A stretch of DNA of 20,376 bases from Alphaproteobacteria bacterium (lineage in GTDB: Bacteria; Pseudomonadota; Alphaproteobacteria; Sphingomonadales; Emcibacteraceae), in assembly GCA_002401545.1 (NCBI GenBank), contig NVTJ01000011.1:16204-36579 (forward strand), in the 5' to 3' direction. Positions within the stretch are counted from its first letter, which is position 1. Every line of letters starts with the position of its first letter. Below are positions 13,037 to 20,376 of the stretch, in pieces. A program made the position numbers and the translations under genes. The notes below the pieces were generated by a model, which saw only the letters and a program-made list of their open reading frames with translations, had not been told where the DNA came from and did not search any database.

Positions 13037-15190
13037 ATGACTGAAATTATTAAACATGAGCTTGATCAGGATGGCATTGCCTTATTGACAATAGATCTGC
13101 CGGGCAAATCCATGAATATCATTTCGGCACAATTGCTGGACGAACTGGAAAATCTGGTCACGAAGATTGCGGGGGATGACGCCATCAAAGGTGCGGTGAT
13201 TACCTCTGGCAAGACCGGTTCATTTGTCGCCGGGGCCGACCTTGATATGCTGCTCGGCATGACCGACAATATTGAAAATAAACCTGCCGAAGAAATTTAT
13301 CAGGCCGCCTATAGAATGAATGGCATCCTGCGGAATATGGAAACCTGTGGCAAGCCCTTTGCGGCGGCCATCAATGGTCTTGCCCTTGGCGGGGGCCTGG
13401 AAATCTGCCTCGCCTGTCATTACCGGGTTGTGGCGGATAATCCAAAAATCACTCTGGGCTTCCCCGAGGTTATGGTGGGACTTCTTCCCGGTGCCGGTGG
13501 CACCCAGCGTCTGCCACGCCTGATGGGCGTGCAGCCTGCTCTGCCGTTCCTGCTTCAGGGTAAAAACATGAACCCGAAAAATGCATTGGCTAACAATGTG
13601 GTTCATGAAATTGCGCCGCTGGAAGATATTGTCGCCAAAGCCAAAGCCTGGATTACGGGCGGTGGCAAGGTGGTGCAGCCGTGGGACGAGAAACGCTTCA
13701 AGGTTCCCGGTGGACAGGGGGCGTTTAACCCCGGTATCGCCCAGACTTTCATGGGCGCACAGGCCATGGTCCAGAAAGAAACCAAAGGCAATTATCCCGC
13801 CGCCTTGGCAATATTGTCCTGTGTTTATGAGGGCCACCAGTTGCCCATGGACAGCGCCATCCGCATTGAAAGCAAATATTTTGCCACCCTTTTGCAAGGC
13901 GATGTGGCCCCCAATATGATCCGCACCCTGTTCATCAACAAGCAGGCTGCCGAAAAAGGTATCCGCCGTCCGAAAGATGTGCCACCCATGAAAACCAAAA
14001 AACTTGGTATGCTGGGCGCGGGCATGATGGGCGCGGGCATTGCCTTTGTCTCCGCCATGGCGGGGATCGAGGTGGTTCTTCTGGACCGGGAGATGGCATT
14101 TGCTGAAAAAGGCAAAGCCTATTCTGAAGGACTGTTGACGAAACGGGTCAAACGCAAGAAAATGACACAGGAAAAGGCCGATGGCATCCTGTCCCTGATC
14201 AAACCGACCACTGATTATGCCGACCTCGAAGGTTGCGACCTGATCATTGAAGCGGTGCTTGAAGATGTGGCTGTCAAGGCAGATGTTACCGCCAAGGTGG
14301 AAGCCGTAGTCGGCACAGACTGCATTTATGCCTCCAACACGTCGACCCTGCCGATCACGGGGCTTGCCAAAGCTTCCCGCGATGAGAGCCAGTTTATCGG
14401 TATTCATTTCTTCTCCCCTGTGGATAAAATGCCATTGGTGGAAATTATTATGGGCGAGAAAACCGGCGATCTGGCTCTGGCCAAGGCCCTTGATTATGTC
14501 AAGCAGATCCGCAAAACCCCAATCGTAGTCAATGACAGTCGCGGTTTTTACACCAGCCGCTGCTTTGGCACCTATGTCACCGAAGCCGTCAATATGCTGG
14601 CCGAGGGCGTTGCCCCGGCACTGATTGAAAACTGCGGTGTCTTCAGCGGCATGGCCGTTGGACCATTCGCGGTTGGGGACGAGGTCAGCATTGAACTGAG
14701 CTATCATGTGGGGCTGGCCACCAAGAAAGGCCTTGGCGATGCCTATATTGAACAGCCTGCCGATGCGGTCATTGAAAAAATGTATCTGGAACTGGACCGC
14801 AAAGGTAAGAAAAACGGCCACGGCTGGTATGAATATCCCGAAGGCGGCACCAAGCATCTCTGGTCTGGCCTTGCCGGGCATTTCCCGCTGGCAGAAAATC
14901 AGCCCAGCGCCGAAGAGGTCACCAACCGTCTTCTGTATCGTCAGGCGATCGAGGTTATCCGCTGCTATGAGGAAGGCGTGCTGACGGCCCCGGAAGATGC
15001 TGATATTGGTGCCATATTCGGCTGGGGTTTTGCCCCCTGGACCGGCGGTCCCTTAAGCATGGTTGATACCATTGGCGTGGCGAAATTCGCCGCCGAATGT
15101 GACAGCCTCACCCAGAAATACGGTGTCGGATTTGCCGTGCCGAAAATGCTGCGCGACAAAGCCGCCAGACAAGAAAAATTTTATAGCTGA
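13037..15190 (+). CDS. fadB: Bifunctional enoyl-CoA hydratase / 3-hydroxyacyl-CoA dehydrogenase (FadB/FadJ type)
   Basis: A 717-residue two-domain enzyme for the middle steps of beta-oxidation. The crotonase domain (about 1-190) has the oxyanion-hole segment FVAGADLDM and both catalytic glutamates, E122 (GGGLEICLACHYRV) and E144 (LGFPEVMVGLLPGAGG). A linker leads to the NAD-binding domain with GMLGAGMMGAGIA (324-336), S436 in SNTSTLPIT, and the dehydrogenase His-Glu pair H457 and E469 in GIHFFSPVDKMPLVEI. A C-terminal dehydrogenase dimerisation domain follows (from about 505). It normally forms a complex with the thiolase encoded just upstream. The leader AAGGAATAGATAA resembles that of the thiolase. 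It is the last gene of the operon; an intrinsic terminator follows 27 bp later. Confidence 0.95.
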   Translation: MTEIIKHELDQDGIALLTIDLPGKSMNIISAQLLDELENLVTKIAGDDAIKGAVITSGKTGSFVAGADLDMLLGMTDNIENKPAEEIYQAAYRMNGILRNMETCGKPFAAAINGLALGGGLEICLACHYRVVADNPKITLGFPEVMVGLLPGAGGTQRLPRLMGVQPALPFLLQGKNMNPKNALANNVVHEIAPLEDIVAKAKAWITGGGKVVQPWDEKRFKVPGGQGAFNPGIAQTFMGAQAMVQKETKGNYPAALAILSCVYEGHQLPMDSAIRIESKYFATLLQGDVAPNMIRTLFINKQAAEKGIRRPKDVPPMKTKKLGMLGAGMMGAGIAFVSAMAGIEVVLLDREMAFAEKGKAYSEGLLTKRVKRKKMTQEKADGILSLIKPTTDYADLEGCDLIIEAVLEDVAVKADVTAKVEAVVGTDCIYASNTSTLPITGLAKASRDESQFIGIHFFSPVDKMPLVEIIMGEKTGDLALAKALDYVKQIRKTPIVVNDSRGFYTSRCFGTYVTEAVNMLAEGVAPALIENCGVFSGMAVGPFAVGDEVSIELSYHVGLATKKGLGDAYIEQPADAVIEKMYLELDRKGKKNGHGWYEYPEGGTKHLWSGLAGHFPLAENQPSAEEVTNRLLYRQAIEVIRCYEEGVLTAPEDADIGAIFGWGFAPWTGGPLSMVDTIGVAKFAAECDSLTQKYGVGFAVPKMLRDKAARQEKFYS

Positions 15191-15217
15191 AAAATTTAGC
15201 GCACCGCGTTATTATAT

Positions 15218-15247
15218 AGGCCAGCAGGGAATCCTGCTGGCCTTTTT
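15218..15247 (+). terminator. Intrinsic terminator of the beta-oxidation operon
   Basis: A perfect 11-bp stem AGGCCAGCAGG / CCTGCTGGCCT (15218-15228 with 15233-15243), a GAAT loop, and a T run at 15243-15247. The next ATG is only 20 bp after it, so the yceI promoter must lie at or before the hairpin. A TATTATATA sequence just upstream (about 15210-15218) is a possible -10 box, which would put the hairpin in the yceI leader. Confidence 0.9.
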
Positions 15248-15267
15248 CATCACTCAGGGAATTCATC

Positions 15268-15855
15268 ATGGCAATCATAAAATTAATTTCAGTATTTGGC
15301 ATCCTTCTTCTGACCATGGGCAGCGCCCGAGCCGACTGGATATTGGATATGGAAAATTCACAGCTTTCCTATGCCTCAATCAAAAAAGGCAGCATTGGCG
15401 AAAATAATCATTTTCAGAGCATGGAAGGCCGGATTACAGACAAGGGAGAAATCACGCTGTTGATTGACCTTGCCAGCGTGGAAACATGGGTTGATATTCG
15501 CAACGCCCGCATGAAAGAATTCTTCTTCCAGATAAAGGAATTCCCCGTGGCAACCCTGAGCGGTCAGATTGATATGAACAAACTTGACGGCCTGAAAGTC
15601 GGTGGCCAGCGGTCTTTTGATGTGGCCTTCGACTTTGATCTGCATGGCATGGGACAAACCATTGAGGCCGAACTTGTCATCCTGAGGCTGACGGAAAATA
15701 CCGTTGTCGTCATCCCCGGCGAATTTATTTTCCTTGATGTGGAAAAATTTAATTTACTTTCCGGCCTTGAAAAGTTAAAAAAACTGGCAAAGTTGCCATC
15801 TATCAGCCGCAGTATTCCCATAACCTTTCATTTGACTTTTAATCAGGTGCCATAA
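15268..15855 (+). CDS. YceI family periplasmic protein
   Basis: A 195-residue secreted protein. The signal peptide covers residues 1-22 (hydrophobic ISVFGILLLTM, probable cleavage after ARA, mature start DWILDMENS). The rest follows the YceI lipocalin-like pattern: W.LD.ENSQLSY near the mature N-terminus, IDLASVETWVDIRNARMKEFFF (given here by key residues: the T/W-V-D-x-R-N segment at about 69-76 then FFxxxxFP), and a final beta strand ITFHLTF. YceI proteins bind polyisoprenoid-type lipids; their physiological roles vary and are not settled. Here the usual cytochrome b561 neighbour is absent and a DUF481 gene follows 17 bp later. AGGGA lies about 9 nt before the ATG. Confidence 0.88.
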   Translation: MAIIKLISVFGILLLTMGSARADWILDMENSQLSYASIKKGSIGENNHFQSMEGRITDKGEITLLIDLASVETWVDIRNARMKEFFFQIKEFPVATLSGQIDMNKLDGLKVGGQRSFDVAFDFDLHGMGQTIEAELVILRLTENTVVVIPGEFIFLDVEKFNLLSGLEKLKKLAKLPSISRSIPITFHLTFNQVP

Positions 15856-15872
15856 TTCAAAGAGCAAAATAA

Positions 15873-16784
15873 ATGCCTTTCTTCTTAAAAACAACCACAT
15901 CGGTGGCTGTTATTTCCTGTCTTATATCTTTTTTCTCCATAGCACAGGCCCAGATATCACCGGATATTATGAATCTGTTGATTATGGCGGCGGAAAGAAA
16001 TGACGGGAAAAACCTTGATCTGGTGGCGGAGCTTGCCATTGCCGCCAATCCCGCCGCCACAAAGGATATTGAAGAACTTGTCGCCCGACTAAAACCAAAA
16101 GAGCCTGAAAGGCCCGCCGTGCCGACCCCGGGATATTTCAGTTTGCGCGGCTGGGACGGGGAAGTCGAACTTAATTTCCTGCGTTCCTCCGGCAATACCA
16201 GTCAGCAATCCCTTGGCCTGGCTGGCAAGCTGCACCGGGATTCAGGCAAATACCACCATACCCTTGACGGTTTCTTTGACCTGAATAAAAACGATGGTGC
16301 CACTGACAAGCAAAGATGGGGGTTTGGCTATAAGCTGGATTATGATTTCACGGAAAAATTATATATTACCAGCTTTGCCGGATATGAAAATGACAAATTC
16401 GGCCCCTTTCGCGAACGGATTACCACAGCCTTCGGTATCGGTTACCCGGTCATCCGCAATGACAGCTATAGCTGGAAACTGGAAGCCGGCCCAAGTATCC
16501 TGTTTACCAGAGACCTGCCCGGTGAAGGATATAACTCAAGCTTTAATGCCTTTGCCAGCAGCCTTTTCAGTTGGACCATCAATGACCGCAGTGAACTTGC
16601 CAACATCACCACTGCCTATTACGGCGATAAAAATGTCATTGAAAGCAAAAGCGACCTGACCGTCAAAATCAACGGATCGCTCAGCAGCAAATTCTCTTAC
16701 GATATCATGTATGATCAGGATGCCCCGCTTGGCCGCAAAAAAACCGACACGGTCGCCCGTGCCGGATTGCAGTATGATTTTTAA
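15873..16784 (+). CDS. DUF481 family outer-membrane protein (YdiY-like)
   Basis: A 303-residue protein with a signal peptide (residues 1-26, cleavage after AQA), a short helical, alanine-rich segment (about 27-85), a proline-rich linker (KPKEPERPAVPTP) and a beta-barrel-like region from about 90 to the end with alternating aromatic/polar strands (GEVELNFLRSSGNT, YKLDYDFTEKLY, NAFASSLFSW, ARAGLQYDF). The chain ends in phenylalanine, the usual outer-membrane insertion signal. DUF481 members are annotated as salt-induced or putative outer-membrane barrels; their substrate is unknown. It is probably co-transcribed with yceI. Its 3' end is 5 bp from the convergent metW end, with no hairpin terminator visible between them. 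The ribosome-binding site is poor. Confidence 0.86.
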   Translation: MPFFLKTTTSVAVISCLISFFSIAQAQISPDIMNLLIMAAERNDGKNLDLVAELAIAANPAATKDIEELVARLKPKEPERPAVPTPGYFSLRGWDGEVELNFLRSSGNTSQQSLGLAGKLHRDSGKYHHTLDGFFDLNKNDGATDKQRWGFGYKLDYDFTEKLYITSFAGYENDKFGPFRERITTAFGIGYPVIRNDSYSWKLEAGPSILFTRDLPGEGYNSSFNAFASSLFSWTINDRSELANITTAYYGDKNVIESKSDLTVKINGSLSSKFSYDIMYDQDAPLGRKKTDTVARAGLQYDF

Positions 16785-16789
16785 CTATT

Positions 16790-17416
16790 TTATTTTCTGG
16801 TAATCACATACATGCCCTGTGTGGCTAAGAAATTAGCCAGAAACAGATTGGCAAATGACATCCGGTGTCCTCTGGCATCTATGGCCATGGTCGTTTCGAT
16901 ATGTATATCCATCTGTTTACAAAGATTGACAAAATCCCGGATGGTGCAGAAATGAATATTTGGGGTGGAATACCACGGATGATCCAATGTCCTGTTTACC
17001 GGCATTGTCCCCAGCAGCCCAAGATTCAGCCGCACCTTCCAATGGCCAAAATTGGGAAAGGACACAATGGCTTTGCGCCCCACACGCAGCAACTGTTCCA
17101 GCATCCGGTCAGGCCTTTTCATGGCCTGCAGGGTCTGGCTCAGGATCACATAATCAAATGACTGGTCAGGATAAAAATCAATATCCTCTTCCGCATTGCC
17201 CTGAACGACCGAAAGCCCCTTGGCAATGGAACTGTTGACACCCTGTGCGCTAAGCTCAATGCCGCGCCCGTCCACCTGCCTTTCCCGCACCAGATAATCC
17301 AGCAGGCTGCCATCACCGCAGCCCACATCCAATACGGTCGACCCCGGTGTAATGATCCGGGCGATTTCCAGCAGATCCACCCGGATGTCAGAGGCTCTTG
17401 CTTCCTGTGCATTCAT
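16790..17416 (-). CDS. metW: Methionine biosynthesis protein MetW
   Basis: A 208-residue protein with a class I methyltransferase fold: the SAM motif VLDVGCGDGSLLDYL (about 28-42), an acidic strand end at GIELSAQG, and the MetW-typical FPNFGHWKVRLNLGLLGTMP and DHPWYSTPNIHFCT segments (about 120-157). MetW works with MetX in homoserine acylation in many proteobacteria; whether it methylates anything is not established. Its start overlaps the metX stop by 4 bp (ATGA), which implies coupled translation and equal amounts of the two proteins. Confidence 0.95.
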   Translation of the reverse strand: MNAQEARASDIRVDLLEIARIITPGSTVLDVGCGDGSLLDYLVRERQVDGRGIELSAQGVNSSIAKGLSVVQGNAEEDIDFYPDQSFDYVILSQTLQAMKRPDRMLEQLLRVGRKAIVSFPNFGHWKVRLNLGLLGTMPVNRTLDHPWYSTPNIHFCTIRDFVNLCKQMDIHIETTMAIDARGHRMSFANLFLANFLATQGMYVITRK

Positions 17417-18594
17417 GACAGTTCCTCCGCCATAACATCTGCTTCCGAATTGAGGAAGCCGCGCACAACTCCGTCCATCTCCCCCCCCTCAAGCAGGAAA
17501 CTGTCATGACCCTTGTCCATATCAATATCGGCAAAACTGACCCGCGCGCTGGCCGCGTTCAGGGACCGCACCATATGACGGCTCTCGTCCGTAGTATAGA
17601 GCCAGTCCGAGGTGAAGGACACCACACAAAAGCGGGTTTTTGTGCCCTGAAACGCTTTTGCCAGCACCCCGTCATGAGGCGCACTCAGATCATAATAATC
17701 CATGGCGCGGGTGATATAAAGATAACTGTTGGCATCAAAACGGTCGACAAAGGATATACCCTGATGGCGCAGATAACTTTCGATCTGGAAATCCGCATCA
17801 AAGCCAAAGGCAAGCCTGTCCCGGTCCTGAAGAGAGCGCCCAAACCGGCTGGTCAGGCCGCTTTCCGACATATAGGTGATATGAGCCGCCATGCGCGCCA
17901 CGGCAAGACCGGCATGAGGCCGTTCCTTATGATCAAGATAACGTCCATGGTTCCAGTTAGCATCCGCCATGATCGCTTGTCGTCCCACTTCATGAAAGGC
18001 AATATTCTGGGCCGAATGACGCCAGGTGGTGGCAATGGCGATGGCCGTCCTCACCCGGTCCGGGTAATCCACCGCCCATTGTAAAGCCTGCATCCCCCCC
18101 ATGGAACCGCCAATGACCGAAAACAGCGTCTCAATACCCAGGTGATCAAGCAGCATAGCCTGCGTGCGCACCATATCGCCAATGGTGATCACCGGAAAAT
18201 CAAGGCCGTAAGCCTTGCCGGTTTCGGGATTGGGAGAGGCCGGCCCCGTGGTCCCGGCACAAGAGCCAAGCACATTGATACAGATCACATAATAAATATC
18301 CGTATCCACAGGTTTGCCCCCGCCGACCATATTTTCCCACCAGCCGCGCTTGCCGGTGATCGGATTAATCCCCCGCACATAATGATCACCGGTCAGGGCA
18401 TGACAGACAAGAATTACATTACTCCGGTCACGGTTCAATTTCCCCCAGCATTTATAAGCCACCTCGAAAGGCCCGATCACCTTGCCGGAATCAAGCCGCA
18501 ACGGATTATCCCGCCCCAGTGTCACCACCTCGGCAAGGCCATCATCGTCTGTTTCTGCGTCCGTTTTCTCATCCATAGAAAACAACATAATCAT
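17413..18594 (-). CDS. metX: Homoserine O-acyltransferase (MetX)
   Basis: A 393-residue alpha/beta-hydrolase-fold enzyme that activates homoserine by acetylation (succinylation in some MetX members) for methionine synthesis. The nucleophile is S164 in GGSMGGMQALQW, the acid D330 in SDWLY and the base H363 in DKGHDSFLLE; VCHALTGDHYVRG and NVLGSCAGTTGP are also typical. Acetyl versus succinyl donor cannot be decided by eye. The start is uncertain: ATGs at 18594, 18588 and 18576 are all in frame and none has a good ribosome-binding site; conservation begins only at about residue 22. It is divergent from hisC across 75 bp. I see no SAM-II riboswitch in that gap, which is hardly long enough to hold one and the promoters. 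Confidence 0.94.
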   Translation of the reverse strand: MIMLFSMDEKTDAETDDDGLAEVVTLGRDNPLRLDSGKVIGPFEVAYKCWGKLNRDRSNVILVCHALTGDHYVRGINPITGKRGWWENMVGGGKPVDTDIYYVICINVLGSCAGTTGPASPNPETGKAYGLDFPVITIGDMVRTQAMLLDHLGIETLFSVIGGSMGGMQALQWAVDYPDRVRTAIAIATTWRHSAQNIAFHEVGRQAIMADANWNHGRYLDHKERPHAGLAVARMAAHITYMSESGLTSRFGRSLQDRDRLAFGFDADFQIESYLRHQGISFVDRFDANSYLYITRAMDYYDLSAPHDGVLAKAFQGTKTRFCVVSFTSDWLYTTDESRHMVRSLNAASARVSFADIDMDKGHDSFLLEGGEMDGVVRGFLNSEADVMAEELS

Positions 18595-18632
18595 TATCTG
18601 ACAAAAGAACAGTTGAAATTTGCATCAGATAA
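18594..18632. repeat. Inverted repeat TTATCTGA / TCAGATAA between metX and hisC
   Basis: TTATCTGA (18594-18601) and its exact reverse complement TCAGATAA (18625-18632) are separated by 23 bp, about three helical turns centre to centre. The left copy abuts the metX start codon and the right copy lies just before the TATAAT of the hisC promoter, so a dimeric or tetrameric regulator bound at both could act on both operons. As RNA it could also form a weak long-loop stem. Regulator unknown. Confidence 0.5.
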
Positions 18633-18639
18633 ATATAAT
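18613..18639 (+). promoter_or_regulatory. Candidate promoter for hisC-tyrA
   Basis: A perfect TATAAT (18634-18639) lies 30 bp before the hisC start. The best -35 match is TTGAAA (18613-18618) with a short 15-bp spacer. GAGGA about 7-8 nt before ATG 18670 is the ribosome-binding site and fixes the hisC start. Confidence 0.42.
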
Positions 18640-18669
18640 GCGGAGAAGAAGCATAATGAGGAAAATATC

Positions 18670-19761
18670 ATGACTGGACTGGAACCGCGGCCGTGGATAA
18701 AAAAACTTGACGTCTATGTGGGGGGAAAATCCCAGGTGGAGGGCAGTGGCAAAGCCGTCAAGCTTTCGTCCAATGAAAGTGCGCTGGGGCCAAGCCCGAT
18801 GGCCGTACAGGCCTATCTGGCCGAGGCCAAGACCCTGCACCGCTACCCGGATGCCTCTTACCATGACCTGCGGGCGGCGTTATCCGAAAAATATGATATT
18901 GAGCCTGAGCAGATCATCTGTGGCATTGGCTCGGACGAAATCCTCAAACTTGCCTGCCGGGCTTATCTGGCACCGGGCGATGAGGTGATCTTCAGCAGGC
19001 ATAGCTTTATGATGTATCCCATCGCCGCGAAAAGCTTTGGCGGCGTGCCTGTGGAAGTGGATGATACCGACTATACCACCAATGTGGATAATATCATCAA
19101 AGCCGTAACAGACCGGACCCGGATCATATTTCTGGCCAATCCCAACAACCCCACCGGCACCTATATCCCCGCCGCAGAAGTGGAGCGTTTATGGCGGAAT
19201 ATTCCCGGTGATATCCTGTTGGTGCTGGACAGTGCCTATGCTGAATTTGTCACGGCAGAAGATTATCAGGCCGGCATTGCTCTGGTACAAAAATCCCGCA
19301 ATGTCCTGATGACCCGGACATTTTCGAAACTGTATGGCCTGGCGGCATTGCGTCTGGGCTGGGGCTATGCCTGTCCGGAAATAGCCACCATACTCGATAG
19401 CATCCGCGATCCTTTCAATGTCCCCTCAGTCACCCAGGTTGCCGGCGTGGCCGCGCTTAAAGATGTTGAATTTGAGGATGCGGCCCGCGCCCATAACAGA
19501 GCATCTCTGGACTTTCTAACGACTGAGCTTAAGAAAATGGGGCTGGAGCCTATTCCCAGTGTCACCAACTTCATCTTAATCCGCTTTCCGGGCAATGGCG
19601 ATAAATCAGCCGAAGCAGCCAATGACTTCCTGCTGAAAAGGGGCTATATTCTACGCTGGCTGCCACAGAGCGGGTTGGGGAGTTATTTGCGCCTGACCAT
19701 TGGCACTTCGGCGCAGAACCGGGAAGTGATCCGCCTGCTGAAAGAATTTCTGGAACAATAG
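18670..19761 (+). CDS. hisC: Histidinol-phosphate / aromatic aminotransferase (HisC type)
   Basis: A 363-residue class I/II PLP aminotransferase. Visible elements are the N-terminal KLSSNESALGPSP, the NPNNPTGT motif with N160 (about 157-163), LVLDSAYAEF (D187, Y190), the PLP lysine K220 in TRTFSKLYGLAALRLGW, R228, and a C-terminal LRLTIGT. HisC-type enzymes convert imidazole-acetol phosphate to histidinol phosphate; copies paired with prephenate dehydrogenase, as here and as described for Zymomonas, often also or mainly transaminate aromatic keto acids (prephenate, phenylpyruvate, hydroxyphenylpyruvate). The open frame continues upstream to 18142 but that part is antisense to metX; the ATG at 18670 has a good ribosome-binding site and the family's normal N-terminus. 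The tyrA gene starts 2 bp after its stop. Confidence 0.92.
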   Translation: MTGLEPRPWIKKLDVYVGGKSQVEGSGKAVKLSSNESALGPSPMAVQAYLAEAKTLHRYPDASYHDLRAALSEKYDIEPEQIICGIGSDEILKLACRAYLAPGDEVIFSRHSFMMYPIAAKSFGGVPVEVDDTDYTTNVDNIIKAVTDRTRIIFLANPNNPTGTYIPAAEVERLWRNIPGDILLVLDSAYAEFVTAEDYQAGIALVQKSRNVLMTRTFSKLYGLAALRLGWGYACPEIATILDSIRDPFNVPSVTQVAGVAALKDVEFEDAARAHNRASLDFLTTELKKMGLEPIPSVTNFILIRFPGNGDKSAEAANDFLLKRGYILRWLPQSGLGSYLRLTIGTSAQNREVIRLLKEFLEQ

Positions 19762-19763
19762 AT

Positions 19764-20376
19764 ATGGCTGTATTTGAACAAATTACCATCATAGGCATGG
19801 GCCTGATTGGCTCCTCCATCGCCAGGGCTGTTCGGGAAAACAACGTGGCAGACCGGCTGACAGGATGTGATAGCAATGAAGCCCACTGCGCGACGGCTTT
19901 GCGACTGAAGCTGGTTGATGACATGGGCACTGATCCGGCTAAGGCCGTGAAAAACTCCGACCTTGTCATCCTGGCCACACCCGTTGGGACTTACGGCGAT
20001 ATTGGCAGGATCATCTGCCCCGAAATGAAACCCGGTGCTATTTTGACCGATGTAGGGTCAGTGAAGGCCAGTGTGGCCAAATCCCTGTCCCCTTTCATGC
20101 GCGAAGACTGCCACCTGATTCCCGGCCATCCCGTAGCCGGAACCGAGCAGTCAGGGCCGGACGCGGGATTTGCCAACCTGTTCACCGGCCGCTGGTGTAT
20201 CCTGACCCCACCCGAAGACGTCGACCCCCATAGGCTCAAAAAGCTGGAAAAATTCTGGCAGGCCCTGGGCAGTAAAATAGAATATATGACGCCGGAACAT
20301 CATGATATGGTTCTGGCCATCACCAGCCACCTGCCCCATCTTATTGCCTATAATATTGTCGGAACCGCCCGCCATC
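19764..20376 (+). CDS. tyrA: Prephenate / arogenate dehydrogenase, N-terminal part (partial)
   Basis: The frame opens at ATG 19764 and runs off the right edge after 204 codons; a complete enzyme is about 290-310 residues. It starts with the Rossmann motif IIGMGLIGSSIARAV (about 9-23), followed by CDSNEA, LVILATPVGTYGDI, ILTDVGSVKASV, and the substrate-site segment GHPVAGTEQSGPDAGF (about 122-137). The helical C-terminal domain begins with HDMVLAITSHLPHLIAYN. TyrA-type enzymes oxidatively decarboxylate prephenate or arogenate toward tyrosine. The 2-bp gap after hisC and lack of a separate promoter indicate one transcript. NAD versus NADP and prephenate versus arogenate preference cannot be judged from this part. 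Confidence 0.93.
   Translation, partial: MAVFEQITIIGMGLIGSSIARAVRENNVADRLTGCDSNEAHCATALRLKLVDDMGTDPAKAVKNSDLVILATPVGTYGDIGRIICPEMKPGAILTDVGSVKASVAKSLSPFMREDCHLIPGHPVAGTEQSGPDAGFANLFTGRWCILTPPEDVDPHRLKKLEKFWQALGSKIEYMTPEHHDMVLAITSHLPHLIAYNIVGTARH

Noticed and set aside
13220..14881. A 553-codon open frame on the minus strand
   Set aside because: It lies wholly inside the intact fadB gene with all catalytic residues on the plus strand; the antisense protein has no recognisable domain and no ribosome-binding site. It is a codon-bias shadow.
18142..18669. A 176-codon upstream extension of the hisC frame
   Set aside because: It is antisense to metX and precedes the well-supported ATG at 18670 with its ribosome-binding site and family-typical N-terminus.
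18595..18669. Possible SAM-II riboswitch before metX
   Set aside because: I looked for the pseudoknot-type SAM-II pattern on the minus strand and saw only A/T-rich DNA with an octamer inverted repeat; a covariance scan would settle it.
1..20376. Mobile elements, CRISPR arrays, tRNA or rRNA genes, defence systems
   Set aside because: I found no spaced identical repeats, transposase- or integrase-like proteins, terminal inverted repeats or tRNA-like cloverleaf segments; gene content is core metabolism and envelope proteins.

Overview
The window reads as ordinary chromosomal DNA of an alphaproteobacterium. The evidence is a TIGR02186/Alph_Pro_TM protein (a family described as alphaproteobacterial), a divergent metXW / hisC-tyrA arrangement, and roughly balanced base composition. 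A marine lineage such as Emcibacterales or Kordiimonadales would fit, but that is a guess. I see no insertion sequence, prophage, integrase, CRISPR array, tRNA or rRNA. Genes are tightly packed, with many 1-4 bp stop/start overlaps.

Layout. (1) 1-4292: the end of a flavin reductase gene (+), converging on a minus-strand run bioB -> bioA -> aminopeptidase P. (2) 4293-6239: a divergent intergenic region, then bioF-bioD (+). With bioB and bioA this gives all four late enzymes from pimeloyl thioester to biotin. No pimelate-making gene (bioC, bioH, bioG, bioZ, bioW) is in the window. (3) 6240-6833: a small unrecognised gene, then a stretch with its own promoter-like sequence, two hairpins and a strong intrinsic terminator. 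This stretch could be a small RNA gene. (4) 6834-9346 (-): TauE/SafE permease -> TIGR02186 envelope protein -> CcdA, a probable sulfur/thiol-redox membrane operon. (5) 9347-9594: a divergent control region carrying a 28-bp perfect palindrome that overlaps a promoter with MerR-type spacing, a second 20-bp near-palindrome, and smaller repeats. (6) 9595-15190 (+): MerR-family regulator, 596-aa acyl-CoA dehydrogenase, thiolase and FadB-type two-domain protein. This is a self-contained, probably autoregulated beta-oxidation operon closed by an intrinsic terminator. (7) 15268-16784 (+): YceI and DUF481 envelope proteins. (8) 16790-18594 (-): metX-metW for methionine. (9) 18670-20376 (+): hisC-type aminotransferase and the first two-thirds of prephenate dehydrogenase, for tyrosine/phenylalanine and possibly histidine.

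The gene functions are mostly core metabolism, and I do not see a clear undescribed multi-gene system. The parts most worth a second look are non-coding or poorly characterised: the operator array at 9387-9580, the candidate small RNA at about 6693-6810, the small gene just before it, and the TauE/TIGR02186/CcdA operon with its TTG start.
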